From Rhizobium sp. Q54 (GTDB lineage Bacteria; Pseudomonadota; Alphaproteobacteria; Reyranellales; Reyranellaceae), in assembly GCA_945903635.1 (NCBI GenBank), contig CAMDOT010000036.1, positions 1-35,148 on the forward strand: a stretch of DNA of 35,148 nt, given 5' to 3'. Both the position numbers and the translations under genes were made by a program. The notes under the pieces were generated by a model. It ran no database searches. It was not told the origin of the DNA and saw nothing but the letters and a program-made list of their open reading frames with translations. This document shows positions 1 through 7,151 of this stretch, in pieces. How positions within the stretch are numbered: the stretch's first letter is position 1; each line of letters opens with the position of its first letter.

Positions 1-47
1 TCGATGGTCGACACATGGTCCATCTGAATGGCGACGCTGAGCTTCAT
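1..47 (-). CDS. gshB: Glutathione synthetase, N-terminal fragment (runs off the window)
   Basis: Only the first 15 codons are present. They read MKLSVAIQMDHVSTI, which matches the usual start of alphaproteobacterial glutathione synthetase (the ATP-grasp enzyme joining gamma-glutamylcysteine and glycine in the cytoplasm). An AAGGA Shine-Dalgarno site lies directly upstream of the ATG at 47. The gene follows the SirB1-like, yraN and rsmI genes on the same strand, an order often seen in alphaproteobacteria, so it is probably the last gene of that operon. The call rests on a short N-terminal match plus context; the rest of the protein is outside the window. Confidence 0.7.
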   Translation of the reverse strand, partial: MKLSVAIQMDHVSTI

Positions 48-69
48 TCCTTCATCCTCTCGTGGCCTG

Positions 70-945
70 TCAGTTAAGCCCGCGGCGCAGTTCCTGCAAC
101 AGGGCTGACGCGCGCTGGCGGAGTTCGGGATCGCCCCGGCCGCCGTCGATCTCGAGAAACCGCTGGAAGGCGGCAATCGCGGCCCGGCGCTTGTCGAGCC
201 GCATGTTGAGCTGCCCGGCCTCGAACAGCAGCTCCGGCCGGTCGGGCGCGATGGCCAGCATGCGGTCGAGCGATTGCGCCGCACCGGCCCATTCCTCCCG
301 CTTGACGAGCCGAAGCCGGACGTTGTTCTCGAGCCGCAGCAGCACCTCGCGGTCGGATACCGGATCGAAATGCGTAGAGCGCAGCTCGGCATTCGGGCCC
401 AGCACCTGCCGCAGCAGATCGCGCAGATCTTTCGCATCGCGTACGCAGCCATCGTGGAAAGGATCGACGACGTGCCGAGCACCGTCGATTTCGACGCGGA
501 TCAGGAAATGACCGGGAAACGCCAGACCTTCGGCATTCCAGCCCTGCGCCCGGGCGACATGGAGATAGAGGATCGAGAGCGCCACCGGCAGCCCCTGCCG
601 CCGCTCGATCACCCGCGCGAGGTCGGCGTTCTGCAGGTCGTCGTAGGTCTCGCTGTCGCCGCGGTAGGCGTAGGACTGGGCCAGCACCTCGGCCAGCGAC
701 TCAGGGCTCGCGCCGCGCCGACGGACCAGATCGGCCAGGTCGGCGGACATCGCCGCCACATGCAGACGATAAGGCGCCAGATCGACGGTATCGTCGTGGT
801 GCAGCGCGCTCAGCGCCAGGGCAGCTTCCAGGAGATCAAGGCGCGCCCCGTCGCCGGCGCACAAATCGCGCAGGCGGGCGAGCCGCTTGCTGGTTTCCAA
901 CTCGACGCTCGACACTTCGATCCTACTCCGGGGCTTGCCAGACAT
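70..945 (-). CDS. SirB1-family protein (transglutaminase-like domain plus TPR-like C-terminus)
   Basis: The protein has 291 residues, close to the usual size of the SirB1/YchA family. The N-terminal part is helical. The central part carries the family signature around residues 100-145 (ADLARVIERRQGLPVALS, then a GLAFPGHFLIRV stretch followed by a HVVDPFHDG segment), a transglutaminase-like fold usually lacking the catalytic cysteine. The C-terminal 80 residues look like TPR helices (LFEAGQLNMRLDKRRAAIAA). The biochemical role of the family is not established. The ATG at 945 lies 23 bases inside the end of yraN, so the two genes overlap, and gshB begins 22 bases after its stop. The family call is firm; the function is unknown. 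Confidence 0.85.
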   Translation of the reverse strand: MSGKPRSRIEVSSVELETSKRLARLRDLCAGDGARLDLLEAALALSALHHDDTVDLAPYRLHVAAMSADLADLVRRRGASPESLAEVLAQSYAYRGDSETYDDLQNADLARVIERRQGLPVALSILYLHVARAQGWNAEGLAFPGHFLIRVEIDGARHVVDPFHDGCVRDAKDLRDLLRQVLGPNAELRSTHFDPVSDREVLLRLENNVRLRLVKREEWAGAAQSLDRMLAIAPDRPELLFEAGQLNMRLDKRRAAIAAFQRFLEIDGGRGDPELRQRASALLQELRRGLN

Positions 946-1303
946 CCGGCAGGTGCGTTGGCCAGACGCGCCGCCACAGCGAGCCGCTCACCAGCACCGC
1001 GTCGAAGCGCAGCGAACAGGCCGCATGGTGCGGATGACGCGCCACGAACAGGCTGGCGGCGCGCGAGACGCGGCCGAACTGACGGCCGCCCAGGGCATCG
1101 GCCGCCGTAGAGGCATCGGCACGGGCTTTCACCTCGACGAAGGCCAGCAGGTTGCCGCGACGGGCCACGATGTCGATCTCACCCAGCCTGGTCTTGTAGC
1201 GCCGGGCGAGAATGGAATAGCCCGCCAGGCGCAGACGCCAGACCGCGCGCCATTCGGCGGCATGGCCGAGGCGATGCGCCTTCTGTCGGGCCGCGACGGT
1301 CAC
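923..1303 (-). CDS. yraN: YraN/UPF0102 family endonuclease-like protein
   Basis: The protein has 126 residues, typical of the family. It has a restriction-endonuclease-like core with GEIDIVA at 41-47 and FVEVKAR at 55-61, giving the E-x-D and E-x-K pattern (E42, D44, E57, K59) expected for a PD-(D/E)xK metal site. The family is assumed to act on nucleic acid, but no substrate is agreed. The start is GTG at 1303, and it overlaps the rsmI stop as GTGA, the usual signature of translational coupling. The position right after rsmI is the standard neighbourhood of this gene in many proteobacteria. Confidence 0.88.
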   Translation of the reverse strand: MTVAARQKAHRLGHAAEWRAVWRLRLAGYSILARRYKTRLGEIDIVARRGNLLAFVEVKARADASTAADALGGRQFGRVSRAASLFVARHPHHAACSLRFDAVLVSGSLWRRVWPTHLPDVWQAPE

Positions 1304-2226
1304 GACGAGGCCTCGCGCTTCAGTTCGAGGGCGCGGGCATAGACGTCCCGGCGTTTCAGGCCAAACCGCGCCGCCACTTCGGACGCCGCATCCTTGATCG
1401 ACGCACCCGCCATCGCCGTGCGCAACGCCCCGTCGAGCACCGCGCCGTCGGGCGCACCGGCCTCGCCGGGCGGCGCGATCACGATCACGATTTCGCCCTT
1501 CACATCGGGGTGCGCGGCGTAGTGGGCCGCGAGCTCGGGCAGCGGCGCGCGACGGACTTCCTCGAACAGCTTGGTGAGCTCACGCGCGACGGCGGCGGCC
1601 CGGTCGCCCAAAAGGTCGGCGAGGTCGACGAGCGATTCCGGCAGCCGATGCGGCGCCTCGAAGAACACCAGGGTCGCCGGCATGCTCGCCACCGCCCCGA
1701 TGGCGCGGCGGCGGTCGCCTTCGCGGGCGGGCAGGAAGCCGCCGAAATAGAAACGGTCGGTCGGCAGGCCCGACAGCGCCAGCGCCATCGGCACCGCCGA
1801 GGGGCCGGGTGCCGAGGTGACGGCGTGGCCGCCGGCGATGGCGGCCTGGACGAGGCGATAGCCGGGATCGGAGATCAGCGGCATGCCGGCATCGGACACC
1901 AGCGCCACCCGCTTGCCCGCGGCCAGGGCGCGCACGATGCGCGGTTCGGCGAGGTCCTGCGTGGCGTCGCTGTAGGCGACGGTGGGGACCGAAATGCCGT
2001 AGTGGCTGGCCAGCTTGGCGAACACGCGGGTGTCCTCGCAGGCGACGAGATCGGCGGCCCTCAGCACATCGAGGGCACGCAACGTTATGTCGCCAAGATT
2101 GCCGATCGGTGTGGCAACAATATGCAGTCCAGGTGCCAGCGGTGGTTTACGCCGGGCTTGCCCCCCGGTAGCTTGGCCCCCGCTAGCTTGGCCGTCATTA
2201 GCTTCCAACTGTTCGCCCGCACTCAT
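1300..2226 (-). CDS. rsmI: 16S rRNA (cytidine-1402-2'-O)-methyltransferase RsmI
   Basis: RsmI uses S-adenosylmethionine to methylate the ribose of C1402 in 16S rRNA at the decoding centre. The tetrapyrrole-methylase fold is evident: LHIVATPIGNLGDITLRALD near the start, an ACEDTRVF segment, SDAGMPLISDPGYRLV, and APGPSAVPMALALSGLP. The reading frame can be opened at a TTG at 2256, but that codon overlaps the divergent lipoprotein start. The ATG at 2226 gives 308 residues and is preferred. The residues before the conserved core form a low-complexity GQA(S/T)G tract encoded by three 15-bp repeats at 2149-2193, an unusual but probably tolerated extension. yraN follows with overlapping codons. Confidence 0.93.
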   Translation of the reverse strand: MSAGEQLEANDGQASGGQATGGQARRKPPLAPGLHIVATPIGNLGDITLRALDVLRAADLVACEDTRVFAKLASHYGISVPTVAYSDATQDLAEPRIVRALAAGKRVALVSDAGMPLISDPGYRLVQAAIAGGHAVTSAPGPSAVPMALALSGLPTDRFYFGGFLPAREGDRRRAIGAVASMPATLVFFEAPHRLPESLVDLADLLGDRAAAVARELTKLFEEVRRAPLPELAAHYAAHPDVKGEIVIVIAPPGEAGAPDGAVLDGALRTAMAGASIKDAASEVAARFGLKRRDVYARALELKREASS

Positions 2227-2255
2227 TTCGATCCGTTTGCCGGAGTTTCGCGCCA

Positions 2256-3428
2256 ATGCGCTCGTCCTTTATCGCGGTCCTGGCCACCCTCTTCCTCACG
2301 GCGGCCTGCAGCGATGCGCCCCAGACTAGCACGCCGGCCAAGCCGACCACGACTCCGCGACCCGCGACTGCTTCGACGACGACGGCGTCGGGCAAGACGC
2401 GCATCGCGCTGCTGCTGCCGCTCACCGGGCAGGCCGCGGCGATCGGCCAGTCGATGCAGCAGGCGGCCGAAATGGCGCTGTTCGACACGGGCGCCAAGGA
2501 ACTTTCCCTCTCGACCTACGACAGCGGCAATACGCCAGATGCCGCGATAGAAGCCTATCGTCAGGCCCGCACCGCCGGCGGCGCCCTCGTGCTGGGGCCG
2601 CTGTTCGGCACCTCGGCCACCGCGCTGGCGCCAATGGTCGCCCAAGGCGGGGCCAACGTCGTTTCCTTCTCCAACGACGAATCGGCCGCCTCGCGCGGCG
2701 TCTGGATCATGGGTATCGCCGCCCCGCCGCAGGTCCGCCGCGTCGTCGATCAGGCGATCGATGCCGGCATCCGGCGCTTCGCCACCTTCGCGCCGCAGAC
2801 CCCCTATGGCGAGCAGATGGCGCGCACGCTGGAAAGCCATGTCGCCGTGCGCGGCGGCACCGTGGTCGCGGCCGAACTCTACGACGCCAGCAGCGCCGAT
2901 CTCATGACCGCGGCCAAGCGGCTCGCCAGTGAGATAAAGGGCGACGGCAAGCTCGCGGTGCTGGTGCCGGTGGCGCCGCCCCGGCTCTCGACCGTGCTCT
3001 CCACGCTGGGGGCGGCCGGCCTCGACAAGGCCACGGTGCAGTTCATCGGCACCGGCGTCTGGGACGTGCCCGGCATCGGCGCCGACACCATGCTGCGCGG
3101 CGCCTGGTATGCCGCGCCGGATCCCGCCCGGCGCGCCGACTTCGAGCGCCGGTTCGTGACGACCTATGGCCGCCCGCCGCATCGCCTGGCCACGCTCGCC
3201 TACGACGGCGTGGCGCTGGCGGGCCACCTCGCGCGCCTGAAACCGGGCGGCGATTTCTCGGCCGAAGCGATCACCAATCCCGCCGGCTGGTCGGGCGTCG
3301 ACGGCATCTTCCGCTTCCTGCCCGACGGGCGCTCCGAGCGGGCGCTGGCCGTCATCGAGGTCCAGGGCGACCGCAACGTGGTGATCAGCCCGGCGCCCGG
3401 CACTTTCCCGCCGAGTCCGGTGAACTAG
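2256..3428 (+). CDS. LppC/LpoA-like penicillin-binding protein activator lipoprotein
   Basis: This is a 390-residue predicted lipoprotein. The N-terminus is a classic lipoprotein signal peptide with lipobox LTAAC, so Cys18 would be acylated. A Thr/Pro/Ala-rich linker (about residues 22-48) leads into a type I periplasmic-binding fold beginning KTRIALLLPLTGQAAAIGQ, as in Peripla_BP_6 proteins and the C-terminal domain of LpoA. In enterobacteria LpoA activates the class A penicillin-binding protein PBP1A from the outer membrane. Its place divergent from rsmI-yraN is the standard one for this family. The ATG at 2256 is 29 bases from the rsmI ATG, so the two genes share a very compact control region. 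Whether it activates a PBP here is inference. Confidence 0.83.
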   Translation: MRSSFIAVLATLFLTAACSDAPQTSTPAKPTTTPRPATASTTTASGKTRIALLLPLTGQAAAIGQSMQQAAEMALFDTGAKELSLSTYDSGNTPDAAIEAYRQARTAGGALVLGPLFGTSATALAPMVAQGGANVVSFSNDESAASRGVWIMGIAAPPQVRRVVDQAIDAGIRRFATFAPQTPYGEQMARTLESHVAVRGGTVVAAELYDASSADLMTAAKRLASEIKGDGKLAVLVPVAPPRLSTVLSTLGAAGLDKATVQFIGTGVWDVPGIGADTMLRGAWYAAPDPARRADFERRFVTTYGRPPHRLATLAYDGVALAGHLARLKPGGDFSAEAITNPAGWSGVDGIFRFLPDGRSERALAVIEVQGDRNVVISPAPGTFPPSPVN

Positions 3429-4150
3429 TGGCCGCACTGCCTAAGGCGATTCTGTTCGATCTCGACGACACGCTGATCCGCGCCTACGCCCAGCCCGAAG
3501 AGGCGTGGACGCGCCTGCTGCATGTGTTCGCCGCCCACCTCGACGCGCACGACCCCGCAGCCATCGACCGCGTGCGCGTGGCCGTGATGGAAGAAGCGCG
3601 CGCCTTCTGGAACGACCGCGCCGAAGCGGCCAAGTGGCGGCTGAACATCCCGGGCGCCCGCCGGCTCTCGGTGCGGCGCGGCCTGGCCAAGCTCGGCCGC
3701 GAAGACGACGCGCTGGCCGACCGCATCGCCGACGCCTTCACCGAACTGCGCCGCACCGAATACCGGCTCTATCCCGACGCCCATGCCACGGTCGATGCGC
3801 TGCGCGACGCGGGCGTGCGCCTCGCCCTGGTGACCAACGGCGCCTCAGAAACCCAGCGCGCCAAGATCGAGCGTTTCGAGCTCGCTCATCGTTTCCATCA
3901 CATCCAGATCGAGGGCGAGTTCGGCCAGGGCAAGCCCGAGCTCGCCGTCTACCGCCACGCGCTGGAGCGGCTCGACGTCGACCCCGGCGAGGCCTGGATG
4001 GTGGGCGACAACTACGAATGGGAAGTCGTGGCGCCGCAGCAGCTCGGCATGTGCGGCATCTGGTACGACCCGTTTGGCGCCGGCGTCCCAGCGCACGCCA
4101 CCGCGCAGCCGACCCGCATCATCAAGCGGCTGTCGGAACTGGTCGAGTAG
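3428..4150 (+). CDS. HAD-superfamily hydrolase (subfamily IA phosphatase-like)
   Basis: The protein has 240 residues. HAD motif I is FDLDDT with Asp11 as the expected nucleophile and Asp13 as the acid/base. Motif II is the Thr of LVTNGAS, motif III a Lys in the QGKPE segment, and motif IV the GDNYEWE segment that binds Mg2+. A helical cap domain lies between motifs I and II (about residues 20-110). The substrate cannot be read from the sequence; relatives hydrolyse small phosphate esters. The start is a GTG that shares its G with the TAG stop of the lipoprotein gene, so the two genes are co-transcribed and probably translationally coupled. Confidence 0.88.
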   Translation: MAALPKAILFDLDDTLIRAYAQPEEAWTRLLHVFAAHLDAHDPAAIDRVRVAVMEEARAFWNDRAEAAKWRLNIPGARRLSVRRGLAKLGREDDALADRIADAFTELRRTEYRLYPDAHATVDALRDAGVRLALVTNGASETQRAKIERFELAHRFHHIQIEGEFGQGKPELAVYRHALERLDVDPGEAWMVGDNYEWEVVAPQQLGMCGIWYDPFGAGVPAHATAQPTRIIKRLSELVE

Positions 4151-4360
4151 ACGACCTTTCTCGGATGCGCAGCGGCACACGGAATGTGCCGCAAACCGGC
4201 GACAGCTGTGCCGCAGCGTGTGCCGCGCGGCGATGATTTGCCCGCAGCCTCAACGGCTTGCCGAAAACCTCCGGTACAACGCCGGTGTCCTTCGGGCACA
4301 GGCCCGAATCGCGGACTTGTGCCGCCTGATATCGCGGAGGCGCGCTCCATGACGTGGCGA
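4151..4360 (+). other. Intergenic stretch with hairpin and iterated TGTGCCGC octamers
   Basis: No convincing gene lies between the HAD stop and the duplicated unit. At 4172-4192 GCGGCACA and TGTGCCGC form an 8-bp stem with a 5-base loop, 21 bases after the HAD stop, which could serve as a terminator although no T-run follows. The same octamer recurs in direct orientation at 4207-4214, 4219-4226 and 4318-4325. The reading frames through this stretch are short and unlike any protein I recognise. Confidence 0.5.
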
Positions 4361-4512
4361 AATCGGCTTTTCGAACACGAATCGCGTCAAATCGCGTTTT
4401 TTCGAAAACGGCCTCTGAAGAAACGCCGATGAACCGGGCCTTTCAGGCACGTCAAAAAGAACACCACCGCATCTTCGATTCTGTTCGTGTTCAGTTTGTT
4501 CGGAGTTGTTCG

Positions 4513-4887
4513 CTACGGGCGGCGTCGGCCATAGACCTCCGGCTGAAGCGCGCGCAGCAGGAATTGCAGCAGGCGGTTGTCGTACTCGCGGATCGTGCCC
4601 ACCCGTTTGCCGCGCCGCCACAGCTCACGCTCGGTGCCGTCGCGGGCGCGGGCGATGGCGATATCGCGCAGCGTCTCGACCGCCATCGCCGCCGCCTTCT
4701 CCCAGCCGCGCGCAAACGCGGGATCGACCTTACGAAGTTCGTAGACGGTGTTGCGGCCGATGCCGGTGCGCTCCGCGGCGAAGCTCACCGAGCCGCTTTC
4801 CTCGAGGTGGCGCAGGAAAGTCGCGAGCTTTTCGGGTGTGGGCGAGGCGGCGGTGATGCGGCGACGGCGGCGAACGATCGGCGACAT
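4513..4887 (-). CDS. Helix-turn-helix protein, terminase-small-subunit-like (copy A)
   Basis: The protein has 124 residues when started at the ATG at 4887, which has an AGGGAG Shine-Dalgarno site six bases upstream. Starting further upstream at 4974 would translate through a conserved terminator-like hairpin, so the shorter form is preferred. After a basic start (RRRRR at 6-10) residues 18-52 form a predicted HTH (VSFAAERTGIGRNTVYELRK), followed by a helical part ending YDNRLLQFLLRALQPEVYG. This layout resembles orphan proteins often annotated as phage terminase small subunits or HTH proteins in rhizobial genomes. DNA binding is likely; the true role is unknown. A near-identical paralogue is encoded at 23438-23809. 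No other phage gene is nearby. Confidence 0.75.
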   Translation of the reverse strand: MSPIVRRRRRITAASPTPEKLATFLRHLEESGSVSFAAERTGIGRNTVYELRKVDPAFARGWEKAAAMAVETLRDIAIARARDGTERELWRRGKRVGTIREYDNRLLQFLLRALQPEVYGRRRP

Positions 4888-4918
4888 GGGCAACTCCCTG
4901 GACATGAACGGAGACATG

Positions 4919-4961
4919 AAAAAGCCCGCCGAAGCGACCTGGGAACAGGACGCGGGCGGGC
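4919..4961 (-). terminator. Attenuator-like hairpin in the leader of the HTH gene (copy A)
   Basis: On the minus strand GCCCGCC pairs with GGCGGGC (arms at 4955-4961 and 4924-4930), with an inner CCTG/CAGG stem capped by four bases, and the outer stem is followed at once by five T residues (4919-4923). This is the form of an intrinsic terminator, yet it lies upstream of the gene start at 4887. It is conserved at 23841-23883 in copy B. It may work as an attenuator, or mark the end of an upstream transcript. Confidence 0.5.
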
Positions 4962-4978
4962 CGGATGAACTCACGGAT

Positions 4979-4998
4979 GGCGGAAGCGCACTTCCGCC
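4979..4998 (-). other. Leader hairpin (copy A)
   Basis: GGCGGAAG and CTTCCGCC form a perfect 8-bp stem with a four-base loop. The same hairpin is at 23901-23920 in copy B. A TTGACA hexamer on the minus strand at 5026-5031 (TTGGCA in copy B) lies upstream and could be a -35 element, but no good -10 hexamer is seen at the right distance. Confidence 0.5.
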
Positions 4999-5091
4999 AA
5001 GATAGTCAATTTCTTACCATTTTCCTGTCAAACCTGCAAATCGGTGTTTGCATGGCAGGCCATCCGAAAAGGCAAAGCGGCTGACGCGGAC

Positions 5092-6258
5092 CTACCAGGC
5101 CATCTCGAGGATCTCCTCGATGTCTCGGGCAGCGGTGACCTGGCGAGGATTATGCCGGGTCAGGACGTCTTTCATCGTCTTCTCGGCAATGGCGGTGAAA
5201 TCCCCGCGCTTGACGCCCACGGCCTGCAGCCGCGTCGGCAGCCCGAGACCGGCCACGAGGTCGGCGAGCGCTTGCGCCGCGTCGCCGTCCGGGGCCCCCA
5301 GCGCGTCGGCGATCAGCGCCTGGCGCGACGGATTGCTCGGCGCATTCCAGCGCATGACCGACGGCAGGAGCGTGCACGAGGTCTCACCATGGGGCACGCC
5401 GCAATGCGCCCCCAGGGCATGGCCGATGGCATGGCCAACGCCCACCGTCACGCCCGCGGCCGAGCCACACATCGACATGAAGGCGCCGTACTGCACCATC
5501 TCCCGTGCAGCGAGGTCCGACGGATCGCGGTGAATGGCCTTGAGGCCGGCAGAGAGCTGCCGCAAGGCGAGCGCCGACACGGCGTCGTTGTAGGGATTGG
5601 ATTTCAGCGACGCCAGCCGCTCGGCCGCGTGATCCACGGCCTTCATGCCCGTCGTCAGCAGCAGGTGCTGCGGCGTCTCCATCGTCATCGCCGGATCCAT
5701 GATGACGACCTGGGGGATCATCATGGGATTGCCGAACGGCTCCTTCACGCCCCGCGCCGGATCCGAGGCACCACCGAACCAGGTGAATTCGGCGGCCGAC
5801 AGCGTCGTCGGAATGGCGATGACGCGGATCCAGCGATCGGCGTCGGCTGGCCGGGTCGACGGATCGCTGCGGCCCCGCCCGCTGTACTCGCTGAGGCCAA
5901 CCGGATCGCGGATATCGTGGCGCAGGCAGAGCTGCATGACCTTGGCCGCGTCGATCACCGATCCACCGCCGACGGCCACGAGCAGGTCGGCGCCGGCCGC
6001 GCGCGCCGCCTCCGCGCCCTTGATGACGCACTGCCGGGGACCGTGGGCCGTCACCTCGCTGAAACAGCCGGCATAGCGCTCGCCGAGACCTGCCGCGAAA
6101 CCCGCCAGCAGCTTCGACGACGCCAGCGATCTGTTGGTGACGACGAGCACCCGGCGCCGCTCCAGCCGGCTCACCTCTTCGGCCAGGGCCGCCACCGCCG
6201 GCTGCCCGTAGACGACCCGCTCCATCATGAGAAATCGATGCATTCCTGGTCCCGTCAT
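5092..6258 (-). CDS. Iron-containing (group III) alcohol dehydrogenase, maleylacetate-reductase-like
   Basis: The protein has 388 residues, the usual length of the family. The NAD(P)-binding loop is GGGSVIDAAK at 97-106. The metal-site region is recognisable: a KAVDHAAE segment in the middle and GHAIGHALGAHCGVPHGETS near residues 275-294, with His290 in the PHG motif. Members reduce aldehydes or ketones, or maleylacetate in aromatic catabolism. The exact substrate cannot be assigned. The ATG at 6258 has a GGAAGAG site just upstream; in-frame ATGs at residues 6, 11 and 12 are alternatives. The gene is divergent from the FadR-type regulator across a 98-base region containing a regulator-type palindrome, so it probably belongs to that regulon. 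Confidence 0.87.
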   Translation of the reverse strand: MTGPGMHRFLMMERVVYGQPAVAALAEEVSRLERRRVLVVTNRSLASSKLLAGFAAGLGERYAGCFSEVTAHGPRQCVIKGAEAARAAGADLLVAVGGGSVIDAAKVMQLCLRHDIRDPVGLSEYSGRGRSDPSTRPADADRWIRVIAIPTTLSAAEFTWFGGASDPARGVKEPFGNPMMIPQVVIMDPAMTMETPQHLLLTTGMKAVDHAAERLASLKSNPYNDAVSALALRQLSAGLKAIHRDPSDLAAREMVQYGAFMSMCGSAAGVTVGVGHAIGHALGAHCGVPHGETSCTLLPSVMRWNAPSNPSRQALIADALGAPDGDAAQALADLVAGLGLPTRLQAVGVKRGDFTAIAEKTMKDVLTRHNPRQVTAARDIEEILEMAW

Positions 6259-6290
6259 GGTCTCTTCCCGTCTCGAGTCGAATAAGTTAT

Positions 6291-6301
6291 TGGTCGTACC
6301 A
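6291..6301. promoter_or_regulatory. Putative FadR-type operator between adh and the regulator gene
   Basis: TGGTCGTACCA fits the TNGTnnnACNA half-site arrangement known for FadR-subfamily GntR regulators. It lies 33 bases upstream of the alcohol dehydrogenase ATG and 56 bases upstream of the regulator start. Close matches are at 9430-9440 and 9496-9506, both in promoters of the same locus. Confidence 0.6.
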
Positions 6302-6349
6302 TTCTCAGCGCCAGGCCATTCTCACCATCAGGCCATTCTCAACCACAGG
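6299..6349 (+). repeat. Three tandem 17-bp repeats in the regulator leader
   Basis: Units at 6299-6315, 6316-6332 and 6333-6349 each begin CCATTCTCA and end CAGG, with a variable middle of four bases. The first unit overlaps the operator half-site ACCA. The last unit's AGG, continued as AGGTGG, forms the likely Shine-Dalgarno site for the TTG start at 6357. Confidence 0.85.
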
Positions 6350-6356
6350 TGGATCG

Positions 6357-7151
6357 TTGGCCCGCAAGCCCCCTCAAAGTCCCACCCTCGTCTTCGAGCC
6401 GATCAGCCGTCCGCGGGCGTTCGAAGAGATCTGCGACCGTATCCGCCATCAACTCTCGGTCGGCGCCCTGCAGCCCGGCGACAAGCTGCCGGCGGAACGC
6501 GATCTGGCGAAGCAGCTCGGCGTGAGCCGCAGTGCCCTGCGCGAAGCCCTGCGCAGCCTGGAGATCGCCGGCATCGTGGTCCTGAGGAAGGGCGTCAAGG
6601 GTGGCGCCTTCATCCGGCCCGGCGACCCGAAGAGCATGACACGGGTCATGCAGGACCTCGTGCATCTGGGTTCGATCTCGCTCGATGACCTCACCGAAGC
6701 ACGGCTGATGATCCAGACTGCCGTCGTGCGCATGGCCTGCGAAAGGGCGACGGCCGCCGACATCGCGGCGATCGAGAGAAACGTCGACAACACCGCGGAA
6801 ATGACCCGGCTCGGCCGTCACGAGGACCGGCTCCGCTACGCCATGGAGTTCTACCGCCTGCTGGCGCTGGCCACGCGCAACGAGATCATGACCATGCTGG
6901 TCGACGCGCTGACGGAGATCCTGCTGCGGTTCCTGCGCGGTATCCAAGGGGGCGCGCCGCAGCCCGGCCTTGTCGAATCGCGCCGCCGGTTCCTGCGCCA
7001 CCTGAAAGCGCGCGACGCCGCGAAGGCCTCGCACGAAATCGAAGTGCACCTCACGAAACTGCACAAGCTGCTGACGCAGTCCCATGCGCGATCGCAAGGA
7101 GCCGCCGACAGGCAACGGCCGAGACGCGTGCGGGATCAAGCGAAATCCTAA
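6357..7151 (+). CDS. FadR-subfamily GntR transcriptional regulator
   Basis: The protein has 264 residues. An N-terminal winged helix-turn-helix (about 20-88) shows the GntR signature LQPGDKLPAERDLAKQLGVS followed by RSALREALRSLEIAGIV. An all-helical FCD ligand-binding domain (about 98-235) follows. Such proteins usually repress catabolic genes and release DNA on binding a carboxylate or acyl-CoA. The start is TTG at 6357 with AGGTGG five bases upstream; no longer in-frame start is available. The gene is divergent from the alcohol dehydrogenase and its stop overlaps the stop of the acyl-CoA dehydrogenase gene by three bases. The arginine-rich tail after residue 240 is not part of the domain. 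The inducer is not predictable. Confidence 0.9.
   Translation: MARKPPQSPTLVFEPISRPRAFEEICDRIRHQLSVGALQPGDKLPAERDLAKQLGVSRSALREALRSLEIAGIVVLRKGVKGGAFIRPGDPKSMTRVMQDLVHLGSISLDDLTEARLMIQTAVVRMACERATAADIAAIERNVDNTAEMTRLGRHEDRLRYAMEFYRLLALATRNEIMTMLVDALTEILLRFLRGIQGGAPQPGLVESRRRFLRHLKARDAAKASHEIEVHLTKLHKLLTQSHARSQGAADRQRPRRVRDQAKS

Larger units (their letters stand above)
4361..5056 (-). repeat. Copy A of a ~700-bp duplicated unit
   Basis: This stretch is repeated in the same orientation at 23274-23978 with high identity (nearly 90% by eye). Both copies begin at AATCGGCTTTT on the plus strand and end at TTGCATGGC; flanking sequences then diverge. The unit contains one small gene (4513-4887), two conserved leader hairpins and a possible promoter. 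No transposase and no long terminal inverted repeat was seen. No target-site duplication is obvious. A weak similarity between the two ends (AATCGG followed by T-rich sequence) might be a short direct repeat. Copy A sits between the convergent HAD and alcohol dehydrogenase genes and disrupts neither. Confidence 0.85.

Noticed and set aside
2227..2256. Upstream TTG start for rsmI
   Set aside because: It would overlap the lipoprotein start and add ten unconserved residues; the ATG at 2226 is preferred.
2223..3437. A 404-codon frame opposite the lipoprotein gene
   Set aside because: It is the antisense shadow of a gene with a clear lipobox and fold; the product is Arg/Gly/His-rich without motifs.
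4250..4621. Minus-strand frame at the end of copy A, and its relative at 23175-23546
   Set aside because: It overlaps the HTH gene in another frame and has no protein-like features outside the hydrolase remnant.
4888..4974. Longer start for the HTH protein of copy A (and the same for copy B)
   Set aside because: The extra 29 codons run through the conserved terminator-like hairpin, and the best Shine-Dalgarno site precedes the inner ATG in both copies.
4351..5066. Target-site duplication around the duplicated unit
   Set aside because: The bases immediately outside the shared ends of each copy do not match one another in either copy, so I cannot claim one.
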